Shown: positions 1 through 12,060 of the stretch, in pieces | Layout of the letters: the number at the start of each line of letters is the position of its first letter | Numbering within the stretch: position 1 is the first letter of the stretch | Assembly (NCBI GenBank): GCA_963555705.1 | Contig: OY743177.1 | Location: 56,316,096-56,380,095 of the forward strand | Source: Ligustrum vulgare | Lineage: Eukaryota; Streptophyta; Magnoliopsida; Lamiales; Oleaceae | DNA: 64,000 nt | Direction of reading: 5' to 3' | Translations under genes and position numbers: made by a program | Notes under the pieces: model-generated | Database searches by the model: none | Told to the model about the DNA's origin: nothing | Seen by the model: the letters and a program-made list of their open reading frames with translations, nothing else

Positions 1-560
1 CAAAATTCGGAGGACTGCTACTGCAATTTCAGAACAAGGACCACTCTTCATCTTCTTCAAAAGCACAAGGACTTGCATTGTAAATTCACTAAAAATGGAC
101 AAGGTTCGCAGAAGCACCTGTGAGTGCTGCCGTCGCGGTAAGTGGTCGATGTCTGCGCCTTAGGGTACCGTCATCTGACCTTGACTGCGACAGCAGTGGT
201 ACCACACGCTGCGCGAAAAGTCGCGACACCAGGTGGTGTCGCTGGAGCCATGTGCGCCCGTGCAGCGGCGCTTTGAGCACTGTCGTCGTGGGTTCGTGGA
301 AGTGGCGACGGTACCACTGGTAATTACGACGTGCGTGGCTACGGGTGATAAGCAGCAGCGCCTTGGTTCTACCGCTGCTATGATCGATGGTCCTAACCAC
401 CTTGATGGCAGAAGTAGCAGCGGGCTGCTGCTGGGTCGAGATGGTGGTTTCTTCCAAAACTTTTTCCGGCAACAGCAAGAGGTGAACGTGGCGGCTGCAA
501 TTTTTTTTTTTTTCAAAATCTCCATTGCTGTCACGCTGTGAATATCCTCATACAGAGAGA
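1..560. other. GC-rich block, unrecognised
   Basis: This block is clearly richer in G and C than the rest of the window. It has an ATG at 95 on the plus strand and overlapping open frames on both strands, about 100-150 codons long. None shows a motif I recognise. The minus-strand frames are Ser/Arg/Pro-rich, which is what GC-rich noncoding DNA gives. A retrotransposon leader or a broken host exon are both possible. I assign no product. Confidence 0.3.
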
Positions 561-581
561 AAGAAGATGGGTTATCCACTT

Positions 582-896
582 TGGGCCGGATCCATGAAGT
601 TACCAGTTGGGCCATTTATCAAATGATTTGCTGATTGGGCCAGTTGAATTAAATTGAAGTTGGGCCAGATTTTGGTGAAATTAAATATGGCCCAGAAATT
701 ATAAAATTGGTCTATTTTAATTAATTGCAATGTGGGCTAAATCGTTTAGCTGGGCCAATGCAATGTGGACTAAATTTTACAATGGGCTGGAATATTTAAT
801 TGGATCACTGCATTTGGAATTTGACATTTGAGCTGAAGACTGAAACTTTGCAGATTTGGACTGGACACTTGCAAATGGAAATTGAAGGATTGGGCC
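582..896. promoter_or_regulatory. Cluster of TGGGCC/TGGGCT motifs
   Basis: Nine copies of TGGGCC or TGGGCT lie within 315 bp, at about 582, 608, 636, 661, 689 (reverse), 733, 751, 783 and 891. TGGGCY is the plant site II element bound by TCP factors in promoters of housekeeping genes. No gene start is visible next to it, so this may be a retrotransposon leader or LTR rather than a working promoter. Confidence 0.35.
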
Positions 897-959
897 GGCT
901 TGTGGCTCAATAGACTCTTTAATTAATTTTTAATTTTTGTATCTAGGTTTGGCCATAAA

Positions 960-2850
960 TTATGTTCATATTTATTTTATTATCGCATTTATTTATTGCT
1001 TTAATAATTTGTGAATGAATGTCATTAAATAACATGTCATGTAGATCGCATAAACACCGCTCTAGGTACTATACTGTCATGCATTGTTTTATATATTTTA
1101 TTTTCTTTTCTAAATATTAGATTAGAAAATAAATATATTTATTAATAATTAAATTGATTTTAAGAGTTAAAATTGATTGGGTAATTATTAATTAAAACCA
1201 AAGAGTTCAAAATATTAAGTGAGCGAGGGTGCAATTTTTTTGAACCCACGGCCTCCCCTATTAGTCCATTAGTAAAAATTTGTGTATGCCTCGTGCTAAT
1301 CTAATTAGTCTCCCTGTAGGAGGGCTACACTGTTTTGGTTACTGGATTGGGCCCAATTAGGTGATGGTTTTTAAGTGTGAATTAATCATGATTACCCTAT
1401 AGGTGATATAATTAATTTGGTACTTGAAATATTATTAATATAGGGGTTAGACACTTAAATCAATGACATCGTGGGGACTTCCTATAGAATATCCAAACGA
1501 TGTCAATGATGGCCAAATTTTAACGACTATAAATTAAATATTGCATGAGATGCTAGATATATTTAATTTAGTGGGAGGGTCCCAGCCTAGCCATAAATCA
1601 CATTTATTTCTCCTATAGAGAAATGTGTTTAAGATTTTGGGGTTTTAGTTTGTCGTCATATTATAGTAGTTTTGGGTCTACTTGTGCATAATTTTTCTTC
1701 ATGCATCATATATGAAAGTATTCATCATTTATGCAACTCGTGTTTAATACTTTTATTTTATTTGAATGTCGTATTTCCACAACTAGTTATATGTTTAGAC
1801 ATCACCAACTAATTTGCGAGAACTGTAACATGTCTCATTATAATTCTTTCCACTTATGACATTTGTTCGTGCTAGAAGATCCTTGTTCAAAATAATTATA
1901 AATCTTCCAATGAAAATGGTATTATTTTGATGAGATGATTTGTTGCATAGTTTTTGATTTTCATATCAAGAACTTCGCAATAAAAACATTAAAATAGGAT
2001 ACCATATTTATTTTCTCGATGGAAGGGTATTTATGATAATTTGAACATTTTAATTATGGAGTTATACAAAATATGCTATCAAGCTATAATATATCTCTAC
2101 TTATGAATCGATCACGATTTTTATAAGAGACCATTTGGTAAAACATGATTGGTCACTTTAATGTGGTGGAGGTTCCACTTGCAAATATTGATTCATGTGA
2201 CATAATGCTTGAGAAATCTTTTAAGATGATCTCTTGCGGTTCAGTGTGGACTATATTCACAAGGATGAACGTGTCCCTGAAAGGTTCAATGTAAGCTATT
2301 CGTAATGAAGAGATTATTTTAAAGCAACGGATAGTATGGTAGGCCCTCTAACCTTTTTGCTTTTGAGCAAAGATAGGATTAATGAGGAAGTAGCATTTCC
2401 TGGAAACTCTATAATGGAGTAAGACTCTATTCATTATGTTATGGTTAGTAATTGAGTCTATCTTGATTATAGATTCTAGAGTAACTAATCACTATTACAA
2501 GTTGTTGCAATATGGTCCTAGGTGACCAAATGACACAATGAGATAGAGTATACTATAAGGATAAGCACGTGTATGGTAATATGGAAAGAACCGTTGGGCT
2601 TTTATGTTTGCGAAACAATTTGATTGTTATTTTGTCTCTTTATTATTTGAGCGAAATTATTTAGCACTTAATCTCCAGTTATTAGTTGGAATTAAGTTAA
2701 ATAATGCTCTTATTATTGCGAGACAAATGGTTAACAATCTCAAAGCCTTGTAAATGGTTCTAAATGTAATATTACTACAAGTGATAAGGGATAGATGACT
2801 CCTTGTATTAATGAACTCTTTGATAAGGTCTTAAGATAATCATATTTATC
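960..2850. other. AT-rich stretch, no gene seen
   Basis: There is no open frame of note and no recognised domain. The phrasing of the sequence suggests decayed retrotransposon leader and gag belonging to the copia remnant that follows, but I cannot align a 5' LTR with the 3' LTR at 5426. Confidence 0.3.
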
Positions 2851-2889
2851 TAAATAAGATTGAAAGACTAGTAAAGATAACCTCTAAGT

Positions 2890-5425
2890 ATTTTGGAGGT
2901 GGAATCTATGTGGGTTTTTGAATTTTATTTAGAGGGTAAAATGATTAAGATTTTAGGCTTGGTTACACTTATCCAAAACTCGATTCTAATACTAGTAAGG
3001 GATGGACCTCAAAAGGATCTGAGGTGGAATCTATACTATTTTTCTGAATCTTGTTTAGAGGATTATATAACCAAGAGTCCTTATACATTATATGGACTTA
3101 AGAGTTTGAGGATTAATACACTTCGATATGAATGGATTCTTTTGTGCTCAAGATACGAGAGAGTACGAGTAATTCATCACTTTTATTGATGATCACTCCA
3201 GATCTCGATTATATACTTAATATCTCATTAATCCGAAATGTTGAAGAAATTCTATAATTTTGGATAGAAGTTGAGAAGTAATTAAGAGAATCGAAATACT
3301 TCGATTTGATCGAGGTTTGTGTATCTCTCATATGAGTTTAGGAACTATTTATCGGAAAAGGAGAACAAGGTAATACCAAATCAATGATGAGTTATCCTCG
3401 TTACTAGTTTCATTTGGGAATGTATACCGGAGATAGTCAGGTTCCTTCATAGCCTAGTACCATTGATTCGTTTCCTGAAATACCCCTAGAGTTGTGGCAT
3501 GGGTACAAGCTCAGTTTACACCACATTCAGATTTGGGGACTTTTGGCACACATGCTGAAAGCCAGGATTGACGAGATGGAGGTAACAATGAAGGTTTGAT
3601 TATAAGGTATGCAGCAAAACTAGAAATTATTTCTTCTATAGTCCTCTGGTCAAGAAAGTATTTGTTCAGTACAAATGTAACTTTCTTAGAGGATAAGGCA
3701 TATAGAAGAATACAAATCCACAAGTAAAATTCTATTGGATAAGATGTTAGAACGTGGTTCAAACAACTTGATTCCAGGTTTCCGCATAGAATTAATCTTG
3801 ATGATTTGGGACTTCCTACGGAACCGATGGTTGTTGATCCTAGTGGGAGAAATAGGCAAGTGGTTCAACCACTATTTTTGCCCGGTGAACCCAATGGACA
3901 GGGAAAAACCAAAAGTTGTAGTCGAAGTTGTTCTCACTGTTCTGCCTCTTCTTTATGTTCATAAAGAGGTAGTGAAGAGGTTGATCCCAATTAGGGATAT
4001 AACCAAGTAGTGGGAGGAGAGGAAGGGACTCTGTTTGGACATAATGGAAATACACTTCCAGCGACTAATTGGAGTGGGAGGGTTGTAAGACCACCTTCTT
4101 GACGCTTATTCTACGGAGAGTCTTTTTAGACAGTCTCTACTGAAATAAGAGAAGGACTCCTCATTTAGGGAAGTGGTAGAAGTTATGGAATTGAAATCAT
4201 GGAAGGTGAACGAGAACTCGGAATTGGATTCCTTGTACTACACTAGGGTTTGGATATTTGTAGACACACCTAATGGGGTCAAACCTATAGGGTGTGATGA
4301 TTTTTAAGATGATAGGAGAATGGTAGATGAGAAGGTTGATGCCTTCAGCGCAAGGCTCATGGCTGTGGGTTTGTGAAACCCTTCTTGCCAATTGCCATGC
4401 GAATATTTACCTGGATCTTTTATCCATTGTCGTTCATTGTGAAAATGAGGTACAACATATGGATGTCAAGAAGTTGTTTCTTGAATGCATCTTGAGGAAA
4501 TCATTTACAAAGTGTAATCTGATGAGTTCATATTAAAAACCATGAAAGTAAAATTCATGACTTACAAGTTTCCAACTTTGGATTTGGGTATTTGTTCAAC
4601 ATATGGAATACAGAATTTGATCGAATGATTGTGATACATGTTCTTGATCAAAATCTTGATATATCTTAAGTATACTCGAGTATACAGAAAGATGAGTCAG
4701 TTTTCGCGACTATTTATTTGAATGACACTCTACTAATGTGTGAGAGTATTTTCATTAAATAGTAATTGGAACCAGCAATTAGACTTGAAGGACTTGTAGA
4801 TGACTGTCTATTTTTTCTAGACATCCGTACTTTTCGGAGTGGGAGAAAAATGAAATAGAAAGTCCCAACTTTCATGTAATAATAAGATACTATCTACATT
4901 TGCAATATTGAAGTCTTGAAAGGAATAATGTTCTTTGTGGACTTTATCTATCTTATGAGTGTTCTCCTAAGACTCATGGTAAGATAGAGAAGGTTCCTTA
5001 TGCTCCGGCTATAGGAAGCCTTATTTTGCACTAGATAGGTCATATCTTATGCTGGGGATATTGTTGGTGATTATTAGTTTGATCCAGGATCAGATCATTG
5101 AATAGAGGTAAAGCACGTACTGAAGCGTTTTTGGAAAACGAGTAAATATTTGCTTATCTATTCAGTTGGTGATCTGATGGATTAAAACTAATTAAGATCT
5201 GATTTGACTAGGATTCTCGAGAGTCGTCAAAATTGGAATATAACTGGGAGATAATGTGGTTAATTGGTTGGGAATAACACAATCTTGGATTGTTTGTTAT
5301 ACAACCGTGACTTACATCGAAAGGAGTTACTATCTTGGTTGAGAACATAATCATTAGTGTAATGATGATGTTGACAAGATGGATGATTCGATGTTTCATG
5401 TATACTCTAAGGGCAAGTGGGAGAT
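2890..5425 (+). pseudogene. Decayed Ty1-copia pol polyprotein
   Basis: Short frames broken by many stops keep the order of a copia pol. Around 2940-3090 are two matches to the GAG-pre-integrase consensus (FYLEGKMIK and ESCLEDYITKSPY). Integrase-like phrases follow near 3185-3560, including SMMSYP and a stretch ending in HIQIWGLLAHMLK. Near 4455 the frame MDVKKLFLE matches the reverse transcriptase MDVKTAFL motif, and near 4720 YLNDTLLM replaces the catalytic YVDD. RNase H-like sequence runs to about 5400. The polypurine tract AAGTGGGAGAT lies at 5415-5425, directly before an LTR start. Every domain is disrupted, so nothing functional can be made. Confidence 0.7.
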
Positions 5426-6000
5426 TGTTGGAATTATATATGCCCATAGAGTATAATTCACGACATTTAAAAGTAAAATATTAATTGATTGTATTAATAT
5501 GATGTTGTGTTTGTCCACGGGTCGATTTGATATTACAAATTGAGTGTTTAAGTTGTTAAACACAAAAAGATTCAATTTGTGATTCGATCTAAAATTAACG
5601 TTCACGATCAGTAAATAAATATGGACAATTTATTTTGATAAGATCGTCTCGATTTTATTAAAGTCTGTCTTTGACTTTGGTAATAAAATTGAGAGTACGT
5701 TTGGAACGTATTGGACGGGACCACGTGAAATTAATTTGTGACATTGACCATACAAATTTAATTTCACTTGATTATTGTACGTGGGACCTTAATCCTAATA
5801 GGATAATGGACTTCGATTACTAACTTGAAGTTCTTTGAGGTATCAATGGGTGAGATCAAATTGCTGATCAATATCTCGGTACTTTGGGAATTAAAGTGAA
5901 CTAAGTAGGTCAAAATTTATTCGATATTTTGTAAGTCTAAGTCGTTATTTAATCCTCCTTGCATGCACGTATTTTTTTCGTTAAAATGATATAATTATGG
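5426..6000 (+). repeat. 3' LTR of the decayed copia element
   Basis: The sequence begins TGTTGGAATTATATATGCCC immediately after a polypurine tract, as copia LTRs do. The far end is not sharp; it stops somewhere before the TC microsatellite at 6011. I do not see the matching 5' LTR, which may have been lost or diverged. Confidence 0.5.
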
Positions 6001-6007
6001 ACCAATT

Positions 6008-6010
<3 letters not shown>

Positions 6011-6076
<66 letters not shown>
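6011..6076. repeat. (TC)n microsatellite
   Basis: About 33 uninterrupted TC dinucleotides. On the minus strand this produces a spurious Arg-Glu repeat frame. Confidence 0.97.
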
Positions 6077-6079
<3 letters not shown>

Positions 6080-6736
6080 TATAGCTTTTAGAAGTACAAT
6101 GGAAAAGATGAGCATAAAAGTGTGAGTGACCTTTCTTTTTCTCCCTTCCAATAATGCTACCTCTATGTAGTAGTGTTCGTGTTGCATCTCATGCGAGATG
6201 TTCAAATTACACCAACAAGCATGCACCCGTTGATCACAACTCGTTATGCACAACTCATTGGCATAACAGTTTTGTGTTTAAGTACAGAAGAACCATCTTT
6301 CTTTTTCATTGTTCAATAAAATCTCTTTGAATCAGATAGATGTGCATTTGTATGGTTCACTGAAGTACGAATTAATTAATATTCTTTGTTTTGGTCTATG
6401 CAAGATCTTAGGAAACGTGAAGAAAAACCCATCTTTATTGATGCTATATACATTGATAAAGAATTTAAAGGGCATTGATTATCTTCTTAAGGTTATTTTA
6501 TTAAAATATGTTTTACATAACATTTACTATTGGTTCAATCAATTTAATGAATGCTGTGATATGGTAGAATTAAAATAGCAAGCACATTCAAGTTTTATAT
6601 GAGTTCGTTTTGCAACTTTAGAACATTTATTTTTTAAACTATATCAAGCCTTTTATTTTTATTGTAAATTTTGGTGAGAATAAACTTTTGCTTTATTCTA
6701 ATAATTTGAAGTTAGATAAGTTCTTTGTGAAATTGT
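6077..6736. other. No gene seen
   Basis: AT-rich sequence with short chance frames only. It is the left flank of the LTR element that begins at 6742. Confidence 0.5.
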
Positions 6737-6741
6737 GTTTC

Positions 6742-7499
6742 TTTTGGAAATTTGTATAGAAAATTGGTTTTGACCAATTTATGTGATTATTTAAGTGGAA
6801 CCATTAGTTGATGAATGGAAAATTAAGTCACTTAAAAATGTGACATTGATGGAAAATTAATAGAATATTATAAAATATTCTAAAATTAATTTAAATGAAA
6901 AGATGTATCTTTTCATATAAAAGATTATGACTTTTGAATTTGATATCTTCCAATAGTTGTGTCTCTTTATTTTAGAGCCAAATTTCAAAGGATGTGCCTT
7001 TAGAAAGGGTTGTGCATTTTGAAACACAAATTTTCAACATCTATATATAGATCTCACATGCTTGGATTATTCATCCCTTCGTCAATTCATCAATTGAATC
7101 CTTTATCAATTCATTCACTTTTCATTTCATGTTTGCATTATGATATGCATATTCACTTCCAAAATAATTTTGCATTTATTTAGAGTCAAATTTCATGTGA
7201 AGAGAGTTCAAAGCATAAGTAAGGTTCGTTGGTCTACGTAATTTGGAGTGCTCCTATTTGCAGGATGTGGTCGTTGTATCTTGGGAGGCGAATGCCGAAA
7301 AACCGTTAACACCCGTGCAGGGCATTATCGTCTTAAGGACAAAGAGTCCAACTCTTTCCTCAGCCGAATTCATGTTCATGTATTTTTTGATTTTCTATTT
7401 CATATATTCTTATTCGGTAAGTCGAAATTATGTCCAACTTTATGCATGTAAAAGGTACGTTATTAAAATACAATTATGCACGTTAAATTTTTACCAACA
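6742..7499 (+). repeat. 5' LTR of the 6742-10533 element
   Basis: The 758-bp repeat ends in TTACCAACA. A TATA-like CTATATATAG lies near 7041. The first bases (TTTTGG) differ from the canonical TGTTG seen in the 3' LTR. Frames at 7243-7506 are only LTR sequence. Confidence 0.85.
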
Positions 7500-7518
7500 A
7501 TCTTAAGACGATAATGAC
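7500..7518 (+). promoter_or_regulatory. Candidate primer-binding site, self-complementary to the LTR
   Basis: The three bases after the LTR's terminal CA lead into CTTAAGACGATAATG (7502-7516). It does not start TGG like a tRNA-primed site. It is the exact reverse complement of CATTATCGTCTTAAG inside the 5' LTR (7323-7337), which is also conserved in the 3' LTR (about 9542-9556). Confidence 0.5.
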
Positions 7519-8962
7519 GTGCATTTTATATTTTACGATATTAAATTACGTAATTTGATCATTAATTCGTTTGCATTAATGTACTAATTAAAGTTGCACT
7601 CTTAGTAGTTTTGTTCGGATTTTATTCCATTGACGAGAATGTTATTATAATTATGCATATAATTTGTGATTAAATTTGGATGACATGGCCCATGTAGAAA
7701 TCACTATGTGTGATTTACTATAGTTAGTGCTTCTCACATTTATATGCACTCGCAAAATATAATTTTTGGACTTTTATTTGTGTTTATGGTTTTTATGAAA
7801 GTGTATGGAATTAAATCTTTCACGTAAATTGCATCTACTATCCTTGGGTAAACCGATTTCGTTTTCTGATGAAGTCCTTGTAATTGTAAACTCAAGTATT
7901 TTGGTTTATGGTGGTAATTCTTGTGTGACCATTGGTTGAGGAAAAATGAGATTATTTATCAAGTTTGTTGTAGATAAAAATTTGTTCTCTTTGTAGCAAG
8001 CCTGTTTTCCATTAATGATGGACAAGGTGCTTGAGAATTATTCAGAGATCGTTCATGATATATGGATCACATATGTGCTATTCTGGTAAAGTATTTGGCT
8101 ATGTTACCCTTGGAAGGATACTAACTTGTTTGATAGAAAGGGAGTACTTTCCAAATTTTGATTCCATGAAAGTTGTCAATATCTAGATTGAAACTTACTA
8201 GAATATTTGGCAAAAGCATTTTTCCATGATTTTGGAACTCAACGAAGAGCACAGGCATGACATGGCATGCAAACCTTGAAAAAGAAGAGTGGATAGATAC
8301 CCGCCATTATTTTGAAAGAATATGACCTTTGATAATCGCATCAAAGTTTGTGCAGAATTGGTTACATATGTAAGTTTGTGGAATTTCACGAGATATTAAC
8401 ATTCCTAGTCATATTATATGTCGACTAGAGATTGAATAAATTATTTATTCAATAAATGTGATTAATGATATGATCATCGAATTTTAAATGAGTTGATGAA
8501 CTCTAAGTTCGAGCCTAACTCAAGATTTGTGGGGGGTAATGTTACTACATGAGCACGTGATTCCTAATTGAGGAATTGTGATGGTAACTTATTTTACAAG
8601 CTACAATCTTTATACCTTGAGTCATAGAAAGATGTTCTATGAAGATGGAAAGGTAGAAATCCCTTGTGCCAAGTTTAGAAGTATAAGGATGGTTCATAAT
8701 AACCAAAAATGGTTGAAACCTTGGTGATTTGATGAACAGAAAGTGTTAGGGAAGATATTATATGAGTATTATTGTCTTGGTTTACACCAACGACTGAACA
8801 GTTCAAGACATTGTGTTAACTGATTAGCCAAGTAAATTCGATAGTATTTTACTATGGCAAGTTCAAAGTCAAAAGCTACCTCTCCTGATGCAATAGCTTT
8901 TCGATTGTACCCTTTTCAGTGTCTGCATAGTCTTTGCATTAATTTTCATTCATCTGGGGGAT

Positions 8963-10533
8963 TGTTGAAAATTTGTATAGAAAATTGGTTTTGACAAATT
9001 TATGTGATTATTTAGTGGAACCATTAGTTGATGAATGGAAAATTAAGCCACTTAAAAATGTGACATTGTTGGAAAATTAATAGAATATTATAAAATATTA
9101 TAGAATTAATTTAAATGAAAAGATGTGTCTTTTCATATAAAAAATTGTGACTTTTGAATTTGATATTTTCCAATAGTTGTATCTCTTTATTTTAAATACA
9201 AATTTCAAAGGATGTGTCTTTTGAAAGGGTTGTGTCTTTTTAAACACAAATTTTCAACATCTATATATAGATCCCATATGCTTGGATTATTCATTCCTTC
9301 GTCAATTCATCAATTGAATCATTTATCAATTCATTCACTTTTCATTTCATGTTTGCATTATGATATGCATATTCACTTCCAAAATAATTTTGCATTTATT
9401 TGGAATCAAGTTTTATGTGAAGAGAGTTCAAAACATAAGTAAGGTTCGTTGGTCTACGTAATTTGGAGTGCTCCTATTGCGGGATGTGGTCCTTGTATTT
9501 TGGGAGACGAATGTCAAAAAATCGTTAGCACCCGTGCGGGGCATTATCGTCTTAAGGACAAAGAGTACAACTCTTACCTCGGCCGAATTCATGTTCATAC
9601 ATTTTTTATTTTCTACTTCATATATTCTTATTCGATAAGTCGAAATTCTGTCCAACTTTATGCATGTAAAATGTACGTTATTAGAATATAATTATGCACG
9701 TTAAGGTGGCGTTCTGTTTGTATTTTATTTTGTATTTTTCTATTTCGAAAATGTTTTATGTTTCCTGTTTTTATTTTTATTTTCAAATTTGCTGAAAACG
9801 CGTTTTATTTGTCATTTCTGAAAACTGTTTTTGAAAATGAAAAGCTGAAAAACACGTTCTGTTTGAAATTTTGCAGAATACTACTTAAACAATTTTTAAT
9901 TAATTTACTTGCAGAATACTATTGGCTCAAACTCAAATTTCCTTTCACAATACACTGAAAATATGGTTTACCTGCAACATACTAATGTGAGCACCAAGAG
10001 CCTATATTAACACAGCTTGGTTAGGTCTGGGATTTGAGGAAGCTTTGGTTCTATTAAAATTCAGAAAATACAAGTTCTTTTAAAACCATCAGAGTCAATT
10101 TATCAAGACATCTTTTGAAATATAACAACAATAATTCTCACTTTTTTTTGTAATATTGATATTGAATTCAATAAAACTTTATTTAGGCTTAGTTCCAAGT
10201 TAGGATAATTCTAAAAAAAAAAAAAAAAAAAAAAACAACAACAACAACTTTATTTTAAGCTTAATTTCAAATTAAGATAATTCTTTATTTAAAAAAAAAA
10301 AAAAAAGAATCCCAAAACGCGTTTTCTGCGTTTTGAAAATTTTTAATTGAGATACACACAAAATCCCCAAAATTAGGTTTTGGGCGTTTTGCGTTTTATG
10401 TACAATTTTTTTTCGTTTTTCAAAATGCGTTTTCGAAAATGGTAAAGATAACTTGTTTTTAGTGTTTTCGAAAATAAAAAGAGAAAACGATCTCAAAACA
10501 ATAAAGAGAACAGAGCCTAAATTTTTACCAACA
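8963..10533 (+). repeat. 3' LTR, interrupted by a DNA element
   Basis: It starts with TGTTGAAAATTTG, follows the 5' LTR closely to 9704, and resumes at 10518 with the same ATTTTTACCAACA ending. The interruption is the Harbinger-type element at 9705-10517. Confidence 0.85.
9705..10517. mobile_element. Harbinger/Tourist-type element inside the LTR
   Basis: The intact 5' LTR gives the empty site, so the insertion is exactly defined: 813 bp flanked by TAA on both sides (9702-9704 and 10518-10520). The ends are imperfect inverted repeats: GGTGGCGTTCTGTTTG on the left and, reversed, GGCTCTGTTCTCTTTA on the right. A 3-bp TAA/TTA duplication is typical of PIF/Harbinger. There is no transposase. The interior is A/T homopolymers and repeated GCGTTTT phrases. 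Confidence 0.75.
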
Positions 10534-10538
10534 GTTTC

Positions 10539-10879
10539 TTGCATTTATTTCTCTTTTTCTTGAAATTAGTTTTCCACATTTCATTTTTTCTGGAATTTTC
10601 TACCATTTCATGAGAGTCATGATACATCATCATATTGGCATTGGTGTCCTAAATGGATCCACTATTTTAGGATGTTGAAATTTGTACAATTCCATGACCC
10701 CCAATTGTGATGGTGAAGTCTTGGCGATCCTTGCTTGTTAATCAAGATTTATAAACTTTGGTAGACATTCAAATGGAAAGAATGTTTTTTAGTTGAGCTG
10801 CTCTCACGTGTTGAAAACAAGATTTATATTAGCTTCTTTTAACAGTAAGTTCATAGAACTTAGATGATTATTATTGTAT
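10539..10879. other. No gene seen
   Basis: AT-rich DNA between two mobile elements, with no frame or motif of note. Confidence 0.5.
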
Positions 10880-10887
10880 TAGATATA

Positions 10888-11591
10888 TGGAGGTGTCAAG
10901 ATAGACGAATGGGTCAACCAGACCCGTGAAAATCGGTCCGGATCGACCAGGGACCGCGGGCCGACCCGTGACCCATGCGGGCGGTTCACGAATCAAGAAA
11001 TTATGAACTGTGGGTTTCGCGAGTCAAATCTTCGCGGGTCGCGGTTAACCCACTGTATCGTGAAATAAAAAAATATTTTTATTAAATATGGTAACATTGA
11101 AAATTTCTCTTATTCTACAAACTCTAATACAATTTTTAAAGAAAAATCTTATTTTTTTTCTCCCCAATAGCTAAGAAACGTAATGTTCTTTGAGAATAGT
11201 AATAAGAAATACATTTTGCATTTAGTTATTATATGTTTATGTTTTATTTAAATTTGCAAATTTAGAAGTAATTCATGTAACATAAAATTTAAATTTAAAT
11301 TCTGTGTAAATATTTTATGGTATAAATATGAATTTATCATTTTAATCATTTGGTATTTAGAAATTTGAAAAAAAAAATTACTAAAAATATGAAAAAATCT
11401 ATATTTTTATTTACACGGGTCAAATCAGAACGAACCGCAACCTCCATGAGCTCGATCCTGATGGGCTAGCGAGGTTCGAAATTTGTGGGTTGGCCCAAAA
11501 CCTGTAGCGGGCAAGGTTTTTTCAAGCGGGTCGTTACTGGACTTTTATGTTGGCGGATCAACCTGGCCCGGACCACCTGGATTGACACCTC
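10888..11591. mobile_element. hAT-type non-autonomous element
   Basis: The 704-bp element is flanked by a perfect 8-bp duplication TAGATATA (10880-10887 and 11592-11599). Its ends are inverted copies: TGGAGGTGTCAA at the left and TTGACACCTC at the right. An 8-bp duplication and a GGTGTCAA terminus fit the hAT superfamily. Both sub-terminal regions are GC-rich with repeated GGGTC/GACCC phrases, while the middle is AT-rich. No transposase is present. Confidence 0.8.
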
Positions 11592-11796
11592 TAGATATAG
11601 GAAAAAGATCTAATTAGCTATGCAACTCATTTATGAAAATTGTACACTTCACAATTTTTTGATTTAAATAAATACGTGTGATCCTCTTTAAGCATTTGAA
11701 CTTTTAGACAAGGTGGTTAACATTGTTTTGACGAGCATAAAATTTTGATTTCTATCTATTGCAATGTGAAAATGTTCCTTCATTTAGTGTATCAAG

Positions 11797-11990
11797 TGTT
11801 GGCGTAAGTCTCTCAATTAGCCAGCTATGGAAATCTTAGATTTAGGAATCCCTTCATTCAAGGGTCAGACATGGTTGTAGCCGTAAATATTGCACTGCCA
11901 TAGAATAGCTTCCTAAAATAGTTTCTTGTATCTCTATATCTTGTACTCAGTTTTTATGGTATGGATATGAAAGAAAAGTTACATTTGACA
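11797..11990 (+). repeat. 5' LTR of the copia element
   Basis: Starts TGTTGGCGTAAG and ends ACATTTGACA, so it has canonical TG..CA ends. It is 194 bp and pairs with 16424-16617. Confidence 0.95.
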
Positions 11991-12002
11991 TGGTATCAGA
12001 GC
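11991..12002 (+). promoter_or_regulatory. Primer-binding site (initiator Met tRNA)
   Basis: TGGTATCAGAGC directly follows the LTR. It is the usual plant copia site, complementary to the 3' end of initiator methionine tRNA. Confidence 0.95.
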
Positions 12003-12060
12003 ATGATCTTGGGTTCCCTGTTTTTTTATCAGGTAGGGGTCAAGATTTTGCTCAGCCTCC

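Larger units (their letters stand above)
6742..10533 (+). mobile_element. Non-autonomous LTR retrotransposon
   Basis: Two long direct repeats (6742-7499 and 8963-10533) flank 1.46 kb of internal sequence. The 5-bp target-site duplication GTTTC is perfect (6737-6741 and 10534-10538). A polypurine stretch CTGGGGGAT precedes the 3' LTR. The internal part has no gag, protease, integrase or reverse transcriptase frame, so the element must have been mobilised by another element's proteins or has lost its genes. Its 3' LTR is longer only because an 813-bp DNA element sits inside it. Confidence 0.85.

Noticed and set aside
160..615. Minus-strand frame of 151 codons in the first GC-rich block
   Set aside because: No domain, and it overlaps other frames of similar quality on both strands; composition explains its length.
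6008..6253. Minus-strand frame with a long Arg-Glu repeat
   Set aside because: It is the translation of the (TC)n microsatellite at 6011-6076, not a protein.
7243..7506. Frame within the LTR, repeated at 9449-9691
   Set aside because: Both lie in the LTRs of the 6742-10533 element and differ by frame changes; they are LTR sequence.
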